Assembly: GCA_010405405.1 (NCBI GenBank)
Contig: MU004231.1
Coordinates: 2,647,703-2,711,702 of the forward strand
Direction: 5' to 3'
Origin: Microthyrium microscopicum
Lineage: Eukaryota > Ascomycota > Dothideomycetes > Microthyriales > Microthyriaceae
DNA length: 64,000 bases
Within the stretch, counting starts at the first letter, position 1. Each line of letters starts with the position of its first letter. The notes under the pieces were generated by a model. That model made no database searches, had not been told where the DNA came from, and saw only the letters and a program-made list of their open reading frames with translations. This document shows positions 1 to 13,978 of the stretch, in pieces. The translations under genes and the position numbers were made by a program.

Positions 1-600
1 TCTAGACGTAGCTTGTTTCTTACGAGAAGTAGCCATATGCGAGTAGACACAGGGTCCTGGCCATGGTTTGCAGTTTGTACATTTTGGAAGCTCACGCGTA
101 CATCGCAGCTTCCGTTGCCTGCAGGAGTCGCACTTTTGCAGGGTCAGTTCAAAGTTGGGCTCAATGCCAAATCACTAGGCCTGGGTACTACAGTAGAGAG
201 GGTGGGGACGAACTGCGAATTTGGCAACCGCCACATTTTCCGACGCCGTGCCAGATGGTTCTAGGTATTCGGAGCTGCTCATATTTGGGAATTTGGGAAT
301 TTGGGAACCTTCGCGCGTTCTTCGAAAACAAAATCGAGTTGTGTAAGCTAAGATGTCATTATCGAAGGGCATGTACTAGGAACCAGGGAACACTTCAAAG
401 AAGAGAATGGCATAGTTAAATATTGACAGAAGGATCTTGATCGCTAGCATCCTGATCCGCGCTAATCCTAAAGCGCGCGATATCTTGGAAACACCAAAAT
501 CAACATATTTGATCTTAACCCCTTCCATGCTTTCAAGTTCCTTTGCTCGACACCTTGCGAATCAGTATTAACTCCTTTTTAATCCTCTTTCCTGTATTTA
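1..600. other. Non-RIP flank of the repeat block, no confident gene
   Basis: Base composition is balanced and CA/TG dinucleotides are normal up to about 590, after which the sequence turns abruptly AT-rich. Overlapping short open frames occur on both strands (up to 118 codons), but none resembles a known protein and they contradict each other. This is probably the intergenic edge of a gene island lying to the left. It could be the upstream region of a minus-strand gene running off the window, but that cannot be tested here. Confidence 0.5.
283..306. repeat. Tandem ATTTGGGA x3
   Basis: Three perfect head-to-tail copies of the octamer ATTTGGGA. It is too short to be a satellite. It is either a chance microsatellite or a small protein-binding array in an otherwise unremarkable flank. 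Confidence 0.9.
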
Positions 601-3600
601 GGAATTACCCCTTTTCAAAGGGTTTAATTAGGTATAAACAGGGTAGTTTTAGTAGTTATAGATTAGACAGAATTATCATCCTATTTTTACCGTTTTATTA
701 GTCAAATATAGATAGGAGCACGATAAATCTCTACTCCGTAAAGGCCTAGAAGAACTAGGCCTAATAATTAGCTAAAGTAAAAAAAAACGAAAAGTAAAAA
801 TTAATAACTACGGGAATTAACCTAATAACCTTTAGAATTAGTAGAAATTAAACTTATATTAATACTTAGTTAAAGTACTACTTTCCTATTAAGCTATAAT
901 TCTAATTTCTTTAGGGTTAGGGTTATTATATTTTTATATATATACCTATACTATATATACTATATTTCTTTTTTCTAGGTTTTTAGCTATACCTTTATAG
1001 TATCTAATTTTCTACTAGTAATAAGCTAACTTTATATAGTTTAAAAAGTATAGAGTAACTACTATAATAAAAGCTATTATTTATTTTAGCTATATTATAA
1101 GTAATTAATATATAAAGTAATAATATATAAATTTTATTTAATATTATTATTAAACTAGGTAAGTTTAGTAAAACCCTTTATTATTTCTTATTAAGCTAGA
1201 TAAAATGTTTACTATTTAGCTATCTAAACCTATTATTACTATTAATTAATTATAATTAAGTTCTTTACGCTATTATTTAAAGTTAAAATTAGTAAAACTT
1301 AGTCTATATATATATTTATATAGGAAGAAGTAAGAGTATTAGCATAAGAATTTATAGCTACTAAATTAGCTAGTAAACTATAATATCTTATAAACTAACT
1401 ATTATAAGTATAGACCTTTAAAATTAAAGATATTAGCTTTATAACTCTTTTCTAAAAGTAATAGATAAGTACTAAGAACTTACTATAATATTACTTAAGA
1501 ATAGATTATAAATTATTAATATAACTATAATAAATAATAACTTAATATATTAGTAGCGTAAAAGAATATCTAAAGGGTAGATTAAGAAATAGTAGCTATT
1601 ATAAAACTAGATAACATTAGTAAACGTATTAAGAAAGAATGTTCTTAGAAAATTTATAACATTAAACTATAGAAGGCCTTAGCTACTTTATCTATAGTAA
1701 ATATAGTAAGATATATAAGTATAGAGGAAGCGTATAATATTACTAATATAGATACTAATTTTACTATTATTAGAATTATAGAAAGTAGGGATTAAAGGTA
1801 TATTACTAATAAAGAAGGTTTTATCTATAGCTTAGATTGCTTCTTTAGTAATATCTACTATTCTACGCTATAGATATTATACTTTAATAAAAGAAAAATT
1901 TAATAGTATTATAGTAGTTTAAAGTTAGTTAAGTAACTATTAATTTATTAGTTAATAGGCTTATTTTATTACTATAAATATACTTTATAATAAATATTAA
2001 ATAGTAACTAAATAATTAAGATATTTCTTATTATGCTAGCACTAGTATAGAAGAATTAAATAAGAGTAAAGGCTATCTTATTATAGGTACGTAAAGAGTA
2101 TATAATATTTAAAATTATTATTAAAGTAGTATTTTACTAGCAATAAATTAAGAAAGGAATAATAGAACTAAAGCCTAAAATTGCCTTATAATTCTACTTA
2201 ATTCTATCCTATTTAGTATTAAAACTTTAGTATATATAACGTTAATAATAACTAAATAGCATCTTAGTGCCTACCTTTCTTAGTAATAGTAACTATAATT
2301 TTTTTAAAATAAGCCTATTAAGGTAATTACTTAGAATAAGGATAAGATTTTATTACTTCTATAAGAAGGGTATAAATAATTTAATAGTACTAATAGATAT
2401 AACTAAGTTTTTAATATAGAAGGTAAGATATTAAACCTTTTTTATAAGCTACTATTAATACTAATAATATTATAATATTTATTAGCTTAGCTTAACTTTC
2501 TTACCTTATTATTTTTAGGTAGTTATTCTTTTTAGGTATAATTATAAAGTTCTAAATAGGAGATAGTAAGCTTTTACCTATTATAGCTTAATATATATAG
2601 GCTATTATGTAATACTTATTTAGCTATCTCTGCTCTTCCTCTTTATACGTTATATTAATACTATATTCTATAACTTTACTTCTAAAGTCTAATATTTTTA
2701 ACTTTATCTTTATTATCTATACTTACTAACTCGTTAAAAGCTTTCTAAGCTTTATTAGCAAAAAAGCTTACTTAGCTCTTAATAATAATTACGTTATTAC
2801 TAATTAGAAATAATACTAGATACCTTTTACGTTATATTATATATCTATATAACTAAACTCTAATACTTAATACTTATTAGTAAGTCCTAAGTATTATATT
2901 TATATCTTTTATATAGAGGTTTAATAATTTTAGGTTATATTTACTTACTTTACTTCCTTTAATAAAGTTCTTACTGCCCTTTATATAAGTTATAAAACTT
3001 CTAATAATAATATTTTCTTTTTAGGATTTACTATCTTTAATTTTCTTTGCGTAGTTATATATATCTACTAAGATTCTAACTCTTATTTCTATTTTACTAA
3101 AGAGAATCTCTATAATTAGTAAAACCTAATTTAGTTACGTATTTATCTTTTTACTAGTTATCCTTATTAATAGTATCTAAATTATTTCGTTAATAATATA
3201 TTATAAGGAAATTTCTTATTTATTTACTTTCTATTTAATACTCTTTTTGCTAAATATTATACGAACTTAGTTATAAGTTTTAATTAATATTTACTAGTAA
3301 GATATAATAAAATACTTACTATTTTTTTTAGCTATACTTATAATAAATTATTAATAGCTATCTATTCTTTTAATACGATTTAGTCTTTACTACTATTTCT
3401 AATTAGCTTAATAGTTTTTAGTTTTATTACCTAGCTTATTTTTAGGTAAGTATATTTATTTATATTTATAAGAATACTAGTTATAGAGATAGAATTCTTA
3501 TTAGTAATAATAAAAATAATAATATATATATAGTATAAATCTTTAACTTATAAGTTATCTTATTTATAAAGTCTTATTTATTATATATTCCTTTAAGATC

Positions 3601-5190
3601 TTAGAAAGTATTTTAATATACTAAGATTTAAGAAATTAAAAATAGTTTTAATTAAAATAAATTATATTAAAAAATCTTTATATATTTTTTTTAAGAATTT
3701 AAGAGTAAAAAATCTTACTCTAATTTAAAATAAATAAAATATTTATAAATTTAAATTACTCTATAGTTATAGAATAGCTATAAATAATATATCTTATTTT
3801 TAACTACTACGCGTCTTTTAATAATTCTTCTAAGAAATAATATCTTTATTCTTATTATCTTCTTCTTTAATTACTATAGTATTTCTCTTTTTTAAAGGAG
3901 TCTTAGGAGACTTAGCTTATATTATACTATTTAAAGACTCTAAACTAGTTATTATAATAGTAGTAGAATTAACTAAAAGAGTAAATTTAGCTTCTTTTAT
4001 ATCTCTTTCTTTTACTATAATTAAAGTATAGTCTCTAGATTTCCTTAGCTCTTTATCTATATCTATATAGGGTAGGCTTCTATTATTAGTAAGGCTTTTA
4101 GTAGTACTTTTAATATCTACTTAGAAAGTAGTAGTAGAAAGTAAAGTTACTCTTATTCTAATAAATAATCTACTAGTAAATAAATTATCTTTAATTAATA
4201 TATTATTAGTATTTAAATAAATATAAACTTATAAAAGTATAGAATTATAAGTAATATACTAGTTTAATAAGTAGGAGTTATTTTTTTTTTAGTAAGAGTA
4301 TTACTTTTAACTACTATAGAAGGTTTAGTAAAGTTTAGCTAAGAACTTAAAAGAGTCTTTTTACTAAAAGACGTTTTTTTAGCTAGTATAGCTTTCTTAA
4401 GAGAAAGAAGAGAGTTATCTTTCTTAAGGCTTACTAAGAAGTTAGTAATAAGAATTAAACCTTTCTATAGACCTTATTTTAAAAAATTTATTTTGCTAGT
4501 ATTTAAGGCTATAATAACTAAGATTTAAATACTAGGTTTTAGTATTTATACTATAATATCTAGATTAAGAATTCTAATAATAGTACTAGTAAAAGTAAGA
4601 TTTTACCTAGTATTAAAAGAGCTAAGATCTTACTTTCCTTTATAAACTAATACTAATATTATTATAAAGAGAGAAATAGTAAAGTATATAAGATAGATAT
4701 AGAAGAAGTAAGCTTCTTATTTTAGTATCTTTAAATTATTTTTATCTAGAGTAATAGTAAAATATTATAATATATAAAGAAACTTAGAGCTTCTATTTTA
4801 TTTATTAGTTTGCTTAAATTCTAGCTTAATACTATAGGTTATATAGTTAATATCTCTATACTTAGAAACCTTAGGTATAAAGTTCTTAAACTCTTTAAGT
4901 AGGAAGATATAAGAATAATCTTTATCTAAGTAATTCTTATTAATCTATATTAAAGGATAGAGTAGTCTATATTAAGGAATATTTAAGTTAGCATTATACT
5001 AAATAGAAAAATAATAGTAATAATACCTAACGATATTATCTATATATTCTCTAATTATTATAATAAGATTTTTATAACTTCTATAAGTATCTTAATAGTC
5101 TTTAGAGTTATTTAGAGCTTAAATTATTATTAGGTTATAAGAATAGATTAGACCTAATAATAATAATAGCTAATTTATAATATTAAGAAG
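600..5190. other. RIP-saturated AT-rich DNA, unidentified element remains
   Basis: There are essentially no CA or TG dinucleotides and no usable start codons, and stops are mostly TAA/TAG that could derive from CAA/CAG. Stretches read as low-complexity protein-like frames, but no transposon domain could be recognised by eye. The right end (about 4.4-5.19 kb) continues beyond the chromovirus at 13,979, because that element inserted here with an ATTCT duplication. The part nearest the insertion gives the longest coherent frame on the minus strand. It is most likely one or more decayed transposons of unknown class. Confidence 0.5.
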
Positions 5191-5195
5191 ATTCT

Positions 5196-5463
5196 TATTA
5201 GAAATAAGTTGTTCTAAGTAGGTAAAGACTATAATTATTATAGTTTAAGTAGATATATAAAAATAAGGATAAGAGTAATTACTAAGAAGTTACTTAGACT
5301 CTTATAATTTCTTTTCTTTATTACCTAGAGCTATAAGAACTCTACTAAGCTATCTATATTTATAATAAGTTATTATTAGTTAACTTAACTAATAATACTT
5401 TATTCTATATAGATATATTCTATTAGTAGTTATCTTAAACTAAAGGTTTCCTAGTTCTTAATA
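5196..5463 (-). repeat. Chromovirus copy 1, left (3') LTR
   Basis: 268 bp. It begins TATTAGAAA (a RIP-altered TG start) and ends CTTAATA. The differences I noted from the right LTR are all C/T or G/A transitions, as expected of RIP rather than ordinary drift. The adjoining internal bases 5,464-5,481 are purine-rich on the minus strand and are the likely polypurine tract. Confidence 0.93.
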
Positions 5464-6148
5464 TTATTTTTCTTCTTAAAGCTATTTATCCTAAAGAGTA
5501 TATTTAAAGGTTCTAATAGATATTTCTTATACTTATATATAGCTTTTAATTATACTCTATTATACTAAGACTTAAGAGAGAATAAAGCTTAACTAAATAT
5601 ATAGAATTAGGTTATTTATACCTTAAGAAGTCTTTTATAGTCTAGTAATATTCTTATTCTTTAGCTTTAGTATATTACTTATTTAAGATAAATAGCCTTC
5701 TATTTTTTACTTATTCTAAATAGATAGCTTTCTATTTTCTACTAGTCTTAGGCTATAATTAACTATATTAACTTAAACTTAAAGGAGTCTAGTTATTAAG
5801 GCCTAATATATTAGTAAAATATTTAATAAGTAGTTATTAGCTTTATTAGGGTCTTAATTAGTTAATACTAGCTTTATAAGAGCTAAATTAACCTATTTAT
5901 AAACGTAGCGTAGTACTACTATTTATATTTAATTAGATCTTATTAAAATACTACTAGATAGTTATTCTATATATAGTATAAGTTATCTAGTTATTAAAAT
6001 ATATATAGCTTAACTTAATTAGTTATATTATATTAGATATACTAAATTTATATTAGTTTAGTATAATTAGCTTTATAGTAGATTAAGTAGCTATAACTTA
6101 TATATAAAACTACTCTATAAGCCTTATATAGCTCTAGACTAAAGGCGT

Positions 6149-6205
6149 ATTTTAACTTTATTTTATATTAAAAAGGGTTCTTAAAAGGGTACCCTTTATA
6201 TATAT
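6149..6205. repeat. Internal direct repeat of the chromovirus, unit a
   Basis: A roughly 55-60 bp segment (TTTTAACTTTATTTTATATT, then TAAAAAG and a TTCTTAAAA-like run) that recurs about 2.16 kb further on at 8,306-8,370. The same pair is present in copy 2 (about 18,927-18,985 and 21,078-21,140), so it predates both insertions. It brackets the extra 3' region of the element. Confidence 0.8.
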
Positions 6206-8305
6206 ATCTTAATGCTTCTTATATCTAATTAAGGGTTATTTTATATTATTTATAGTAAGATATTTAAATTTTTACTTAAAAGTTTAGAGACTCTAAAGCT
6301 AAGATTATACTTTCTTATTTAGAAAGTTATAATCTCTTTAAGTACTTACTATACTATATATAACTTTTTTTTACTATAGAAAGCTCTTATAGGTCTTTAC
6401 TAAGTACTATTATATTAATACTTAGCTATTTTAAGAAAATAGAGAGATTTAGGCATAAAATAATCCTTTTTACTCTAAATTCTTTATCTTTTATCCTTTA
6501 TACTCTAAATCTTAAAATAAGTAAAAATTCTATAGTTTTATAAATATATATAAAGATTACTATTACTAACCTATTTTACGTTATAGGTTCCTCTTTAATA
6601 ACTATAAATTTTTTCTTCTTAGTTATTAAGCTATTTAGCGCCTCTTTAGGTTTTTTTAATCTATTTTAGTATACTTTATATTCTTTTAATCTTTAATAAC
6701 TTATCTTAACTAATCTATATACTTTTAAACTTATCTTTATTTAAAGTAAGTATTAATATAAATAAGTTACTTAAAGATTTTATTAAAAGTTCTTAAGTCC
6801 TTACTAAGAGTAACTTTAATTCTAGTAAGACTATAATAACTATTCCTACTAGTAATAATATTATTATATTTTATAATAACTAAATCTTAACTACTAATAT
6901 TATAGACTTTACTAAAGTAGTTTCTAAAAATAAAATAGAGTAAGAATATACTAATAAGAGTATTATAGTCTTACTTAGCCTATTATAGTACTACTTAACT
7001 CTAAATCCTTATTAGTATTATATAGAGGTCTATACTATATATTTCTTTTCTTCTTTAATTACTAAACTTTGCTTTAATCTTAACTTAGAGTATTATTATA
7101 CTTAGTAAGTTAGTTTAGGTAAATACTTTATTAAATATTTTAATATAAAGTTAACTAAGGATTATTTAGAAGTAATATCCTATTTTAGCTTATTTTATAT
7201 TACTTTATATTAATATAGGTAGGTTATTTCTTATTAGAATCTTTATAATAAGGCTAAGCTTATCTTAGTCTATATTATAATTAATAAGGTTATTTATACC
7301 TTTAAGAATAGTTTTTAGAATAAATTATTTTATAAGGATAAGTATATACTTTATAGTAGTATTTAGTATACTTATAAGTATATAGTAACTTTTTATAAGT
7401 TATAAGTACTTATTTTAACTAATTCTAGTCTAGTTTTATATATTTAGATACTAATTAGTTTATAGTTATATATCTAAGTAGCTAGTAGCTAATTTCTTTT
7501 TATTATACTTTAGTATTACTAAGAGTAACTTCTATATAACTTACGTACTTATTAACTACTATATAGGTACTAAAGCTATCTAAAAGCTAGTAGATAATAG
7601 CTTTTTAGAATTAGAGAAGTATATTATAGCTTATCTAGCTCTCTTAGCTACTAATATCTAATTCTATTCTTCTAAGTACTTTAAGTACTATAATATATTA
7701 TATTTCTAGTGTTAGGACTTCTACTATATTATTAGTCCTTAAGGACCTAACTTATCTTAGGTAAGTCTTTTTATATCTATACTAAGTTACTTTATATTTA
7801 ACTATCCTATAGTAACTTACTAATATTAAGAATAATCTAGCTAGTATTCTTTTAAACTTTTAAGTACTTCTTAAGCACTATAAGGCTTATTTTAGTACTT
7901 TTAAGTACTAAGAAGTTAAGGCCTATATTAAAAAGGCTATTAAGGCTTTTTATAAGAATAATTATACTAATAAGAACTATTCTAAGGTTAAGGCTATAGG
8001 TCTTATTATAAAGAAGCGTAAGATAAGCTAGGTAGCTTCTTTTTAGGTTAAAATAAGATTAGATAAGTTATTTTAAGTCTTTTAAAATTTAGTATTATTT
8101 ATACTTAGCCTTAATTAGCTAAGTAGAGCTATTTCTTATTATATTAAGTTATTTTATATTTCTTAAGGATAAATTAGTTAGTAGATACTTTTTTAGGACT
8201 TCCTAAGAATAAGTTTATTAGTAGATACTTTTATAGAACTATTATATAGTTAATTTAACTCTTAGTTAGAAATTACTTATTTTTTTATATATTTTCTAAT
8301 ATATA

Positions 8306-8370
8306 TTTTAACTTTATTTTATATTAAAAAGAGTTCTTAAAAAAATACTCTTTTTATATATATAGAGACT
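8306..8370. repeat. Internal direct repeat of the chromovirus, unit b
   Basis: Second member of the internal repeat pair. It differs from unit a by transitions plus small length differences. It lies just beyond the end of the chromodomain region, so the pair delimits a 2.1-kb segment that is not part of a standard gag-pol. Confidence 0.8.
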
Positions 8371-11300
8371 TATTTTATATATTATTTTAAGTTATTTTAT
8401 ATATTTATAACTTAGTAGTTTTTTTATATACTTATTATCTAGTACTATTTTTAAGTTACTTTAGGTTAATTTATTATAATATACGTATAAGAGGGTTAAT
8501 TTAAGTTCTAATTAGTAAGAAAACTATAAAGTAACTATCTCTCTTCTTTAAAAGCTTATCTTAAGTCTTTTAAGTCTTCTTTAACCTTCCTAGTTATCTT
8601 TTTAGTCTTATAGGATTAAGATCTATTAATCTATTTATAATATTGTTTAGATATATTATTTTATATTTAACTACTTTTCTAATTATACTTATTATTAGTA
8701 TAATACTTTTCTTAGCTAACTTTACGTAATAGTACTTTAAAGTAGTTAAAGAAAAATTAACTATAGGCTCTTAGGTTAATTCTAACTCTAAGTAATCTTT
8801 CTATTTTATAAGGTAATAGTATTTACCTCTTTTATTTACTATATACTTTATTATTCTCTTTATATTATATATATTTAAGTCTTCTAAGTTTAAAGAATCT
8901 TATAGTAATATAGACTTCTATAAAAAGTAAGGATTTAGCTTATATAGCTCTAATAGGAAGATATAAAATATATTATAAACTTATATATTTTTTAAGAGGT
9001 TAAGCTAGTAAGTATTAATATTTATAACCTTTATAATCTTAAAGAGGCCTATATACTTAATATTAAGCTTCTTCTTAATATAAGTAGTCTAAATATTCTT
9101 TATATTAAGTAGGACTTAGTTACTAATATTTAAATAAATATCTTTCTTTTCTTTATTATACTAGTTAGCTTAATATAATTATACTTTAGCTAATTTATTC
9201 CTTATTACGTATTATAAAGATAAGATATAGTTTACTATCTCTTTAGTATTAGGTATAATACTTTTTAATAGCGTTTTAGCTAATTTAGAGGTATAGAAGT
9301 TCCTTTTAGTATATATAATAAAAGAAGTAACCCTAGTTAATAAGTAAATACTATTATTATAGTTAAACTTAGCTAAACTAAGCTATCTTGCTTAATTGTC
9401 CTATTCTTAATACTTATAAATTTATAAGTAATACTTAATCTCCTAGTTTAAGCGCTTTATTTAATTATTAATTTATAAGTAGAATATTATTAAGAGCTTT
9501 CTAAGGATAGAAAGGTAATAAAGAAATATTTTTTAGTACTTAAAAATAAAGAGAGGTCCTTAATTAGATATAATAATATAAGGTACGCTATATAGGTATA
9601 TAATCTTTTATAAAAAGATCTTAGTAAAGTCTTTTACGTCTATATTTTTTCTTATTAAGATATAGTAAGCTATTTTAGTTAATTTATTAATAACTACTAT
9701 AATAGAGTTATAGGTTTAACTATTATAAATACTTAAGAGTAAATCTATAATAAAATCTATAATAATATTCTCTTATAGCGCTTTTAAGACTAGTAAGGCT
9801 ATTAGTAATCTTTTTTAAGCTTATCTAATAGATTTATTATATTAGTAATTAAGGTAAGCTTTATAATAGTCCTTAACGTTCTTCTAGATATAGTTCTAAG
9901 TATAGTAGCGCTTAATCTTTTTAAGTATTTTCTTTAACTTCTTATAACTACCTTCTATAGCGTCGTTATAGAATCTTTATAGGATTTTCTTCTTTTATAA
10001 CTCTTCTTTAATAAAAATAAGATTTCTACTTATCTATTTAGCTTTATCTAAGTTATTCTTAGCTAGAGGAGGTTTATTAATAGCTAAAATTTTACTAGAG
10101 CTTATTTTTAGATACTTCTAAGTCTTAGTAAGCTTATCTTAATTTTTCTTAAGTTAGTTTATAGTAAGATATTACGTATTAATATTAATATATATAATAA
10201 TAAAGTTTATAAGTTTAATAGCGTTAGTTTTAGCTATAAGAACGTTATTAAGCTATAACTTATTATAGAGTAGGTTAAGTAATACTTCTATAGTCTTTTT
10301 CTATTCTTTTTAGCTTTTTTTAATATAGTTTAGACGTCTTAAGGATCTATTAGCTAGATTTATTTTGCCTAGATAGTACTTAATATTAAAATTATATTCT
10401 AAAAGTAAATCTACTTATCTTATATATATTAATAATATTTTTAGTATTATTTTAAGTAATTTAAGGTTTATATAGTCTATTAAGACCTAAAATTAGTCTA
10501 GTAAGCCTTATAAGTACTTTCTAAATACTTTTAAGGAATCTATAATTACTAAGAACTTCTATTATAAAGTCCTATAGTAGCTCTCTAGTAAAGATAATTT
10601 CTAAGAATAAAATATAATAAGTTTCTATAGGCTATTCTAGCCTTTATTACGCTATCTTTAGCTTAATATCTTATAAATTACCTTTCTAGAGGTATTAGTT
10701 TCTAACTATATAAGAAGTATAGAGTTAAAATAGGCTAAAATTAGTATATTTATAAAAGAATTCTTTAGTTTATTAAAAGAATCTAAGGCGTCTAGTAGTA
10801 ATTTAATATTTATAGATTCTTTTTACTATAGCTTTAAGCCTTTTAGAGCTTAACCTAATTCTTTCTAAGTTAAAGTATTTAGTAGTATAGTAATATAGAA
10901 GAATCTAATAATAAATTAATAATAATAGTTTATAAAGCTAATAAATTTTTTTACTTAGTATATATTATATAATTTTAGCTAATTTAGATATATATTAACT
11001 TATAACTAATTTATAGTAGTATTATTTAGAGTTATAATATAACTTAGATATTTTATACTACTAGTATAAAACTTATACTTAAATAGTTTTATGTATAGAT
11101 AGTACTTTATAAGTTATTATAAGACTTCTTAGACGTCTTTAATATATTACTTCTTAGTTTTAGAGTAAATAAGGATATTATTAAGGTAAATAATATATAT
11201 TATGTCTATTAAGCCTCTTAATACTTAATTAATATATACTTAGAAAACTATAAGAGTATTTATAAGTCTAAATAGGACTACTATATACTTAAATATTCTA

Positions 11301-13705
11301 TATTTAGTCTTAAATATAGTCTTCTACTTATTATTATCTTTAATACGTAAATAGTAGTAAGCTTTATATAAGTTAAGGCTAGTAAAGAACTTAGCACTTT
11401 AAAATTTATTTAAAGACTTTTTAATAAGAGATAATATATACTAATTCTTAATAATAATATTGTTTAGGCCTTAGTAGTCTATATAAAGTTATAATATTTT
11501 ATCTTTCTTCTTTATAAAGAGAATAGAAGCTTTAGTAAGGAATCTTAACTTCTAAATCTAACTTTTTATAAAGTAAGTATCTAAGTACTTACGTAGAATA
11601 ACTAACTTAGCTTTTAAGAGGCTATAAATAAATCTATATAGTACTATAGCGCTTAGCTTTAAGTTAATCTTAAGGTTTTATAGACTATATTAAGCTAGTT
11701 TAAGTATATCTTATTTACTAAAAGCTTTAGTAAATTATAAATACTTACTTAAGAGCTCTTTTATAAATAAATTTAGGTTTAGTAACTTAATTAGATAATT
11801 AAATAGTTAAAATAAACTATTCTAAGTTAACTTAGAAAACTTATTAGTATTTATAGTCTCTATCTTATTATAGAAGCTACTAAAAGGTTACTTTTATATA
11901 AGGATCTTATTCTTAAAGTCTAAAAGAGGATTCTACTTCTTTAACTAGAGTATTCTTATAATAATAAAGTAATATAGAGAGTTTATAATATAAAATAACT
12001 TTATTCTAGTCTTAGAGAGGCTATTTAAGTTAACTACTATTACTATAGCTTTTATAACTTTATAAATATATATAGGAGTACTATCTAGATATATTATAAG
12101 TATCTTAAAAAGAAAAATAATATAGAGCTAAAGTCTTTTAGCTAGCTTAATATCTATAATATTAAAGTATAACTTATAATTAACTATAATATCTAAGAAT
12201 AAGGCCTTTTAGCTTTTATTATTTCTTAGACTTCCTTATAAGTATATTTACTTTAACTTTAGTCTTATAAAGTCTACCTTACTAAGTAAGTTATTATTCT
12301 TAGTTCTTAATATCTTTAGAATATATATAATAATAGTTTTATAAAGCTATTTAGCGCTAGGCTAGGCTATTTTATTAATAAAAGAGGCTACTAAGTCTTA
12401 GTTTATAACTTTATAGCCTTATTTTTTCTTTATAGCTTAGAGTATTCTATTTTAAAGTAGAGTTTACTATATTTAAAGTATTTAACCTTTTTTAGGTTAG
12501 ACTCTAGTAAAATATCTATATTTTAAGTTATTTTAAATATAGCTTATTCTACTTTACTATTCTTTAAAGAATAAAAGAACTTTCTAGGTATTCTTAGCTT
12601 TTTTAAGCCTTTCTTATGCTTATACTTATTTCTTAAAGAGTATAAGTATTATTTTAGAAAAAGTTATTCTAGGTTTATTTTTTTAAAGATAGAATAAGCC
12701 TTAGCCTCTATAGAACTAAGAATCTAGTATAAGTTAGCCTTTTTAAGAGCTTCTTTAACTATAGTAGTAGTAAACTTCTTATTAAAAAGAATCTTTTTTT
12801 ATATATTCTTAGAGAGGTCCTTATAGAACTAAAAAAGGTAACCCTTCTAGTTATTATACCTTTATTTTTTCTATAACTTAAGAAGGTTATTATAGAGCTC
12901 TTAAGAATAGTATTAACCTAATTTAATTATTTAAGACTTCTTAAAAGTAATATATTCTTATTTTATAAAGTAGCCTAAATAGCCTAACGCATAGTCTTAG
13001 ACTATTTATTATATTTTTTAGAATTCTAGGTCCTAAGACTTCTTATAGAGAATAAGATTATTTAATTTTATTTATAATAGCCCTTTCTTAAGCTAATTAC
13101 GTCTATAAATATACTAGTAAAGTTATTAGTTATAAGTACTTTCTTAATAAAAAGATTTAATAAACTTTTATTTAACGTTATTAACTTAGAATATATATTC
13201 CTAAAGACTCTTCCTTTTATAAAGCTCTATCTTAGGCTTATCTTAGTTTAAAGGTCCTAAAAGGATAAGAGCTTAGCTTAAAAGATACTAATTAAGTCTT
13301 ATTGTATTAACTTAGCTAAAGTTCTTTAATTCTTAGGTAGTTTTAAGTTTACTAAACTAAATTATTCTAGCTTTTATTATTAGCTTTTATACCTTAAGCT
13401 TTAGCTTCTTTTTATTAATAAGTATATTAAGTTTTTCTTTATAATACGTTATAAAGTTATTTTAAGTCTTTCTAAGCCTAAGTAAATTAGGGTTAGCTAG
13501 TTTAATATTAGATAAGTCTAATAGACCTCTAAATATATTAGTTTAGAGTATAATAGATACTAGTAACTCTTAGCCTAATAGTTAAGGCTACCTAAGTCTT
13601 ATCTAAGTGCTAAGGTCTAAATATTTACTATTAAATATAGTTTCTAATTAGATAAAAGATAAAAATAATTTCTTTAGGTACTTAAGGATTAAGAAGTAAT
13701 TACTA

Positions 13706-13973
13706 TATTAGAAATAGGTTATTCTAAGTAGGTAAAGACTATAATTATTATAGTTTAAGTAGATATATAAAAATAAGAATAAGAGTAATTACTAAAGAGT
13801 TACTTAAACTCTTATAATTTCTTTTCTTTATTACTTAGAGCTATAAGGACTCTACTAAGCTATCTATATTTATAATAGGTTATTATTAGTTAACCTAACT
13901 AATAACGCTTTATCCTATATAGATGTATTCTATTAGTAGTTGTCTTAAACTAGAGGTTTCCTAGTTCCTAATA
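13706..13973 (-). repeat. Chromovirus copy 1, right (5') LTR
   Basis: 268 bp, same boundaries as the left LTR (TATTAGAAA start, CCTAATA end), followed directly by the ATTCT target duplication. The minus-strand primer binding site should lie just inside it, at about 13,685-13,705. That stretch is too RIP-altered to assign a tRNA. Confidence 0.93.
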
Positions 13974-13978
13974 ATTCT

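Larger units (their letters stand above)
5196..13973 (-). mobile_element. RIP-inactivated Ty3/gypsy chromovirus, copy 1 (8,778 bp)
   Basis: Two 268-bp LTRs bound the element, and the 5-bp target duplication ATTCT flanks it exactly (5,191-5,195 and 13,974-13,978). Pol reads on the minus strand. Near 11,140-11,200 the reverse transcriptase box reads YLNNILIYS, that is YLDDILIYS with both Asp codons changed G to A. Near 9,830 there is an integrase zinc-finger-like segment. At about 8,730-8,880 there is a chromodomain-like segment with a (N)KRGKYYYLIK core. A purine tract adjoins the left LTR on the minus strand, so the left LTR is the 3' one. About 3 kb lies between the chromodomain and that LTR, which is unusually long. 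All frames are destroyed by stops, so this copy cannot be active. Confidence 0.93.

Noticed and set aside
1-36. Minus-strand ATG at 36 giving a basic 12-residue start running off the window
   Set aside because: Too short to distinguish from chance; no family match and no promoter evidence.
912-925. TTAGGGTTAGGG, a fungal telomere-type doublet
   Set aside because: Only two units inside RIP-altered AT-rich DNA that continues on both sides; too short for an interstitial telomere.
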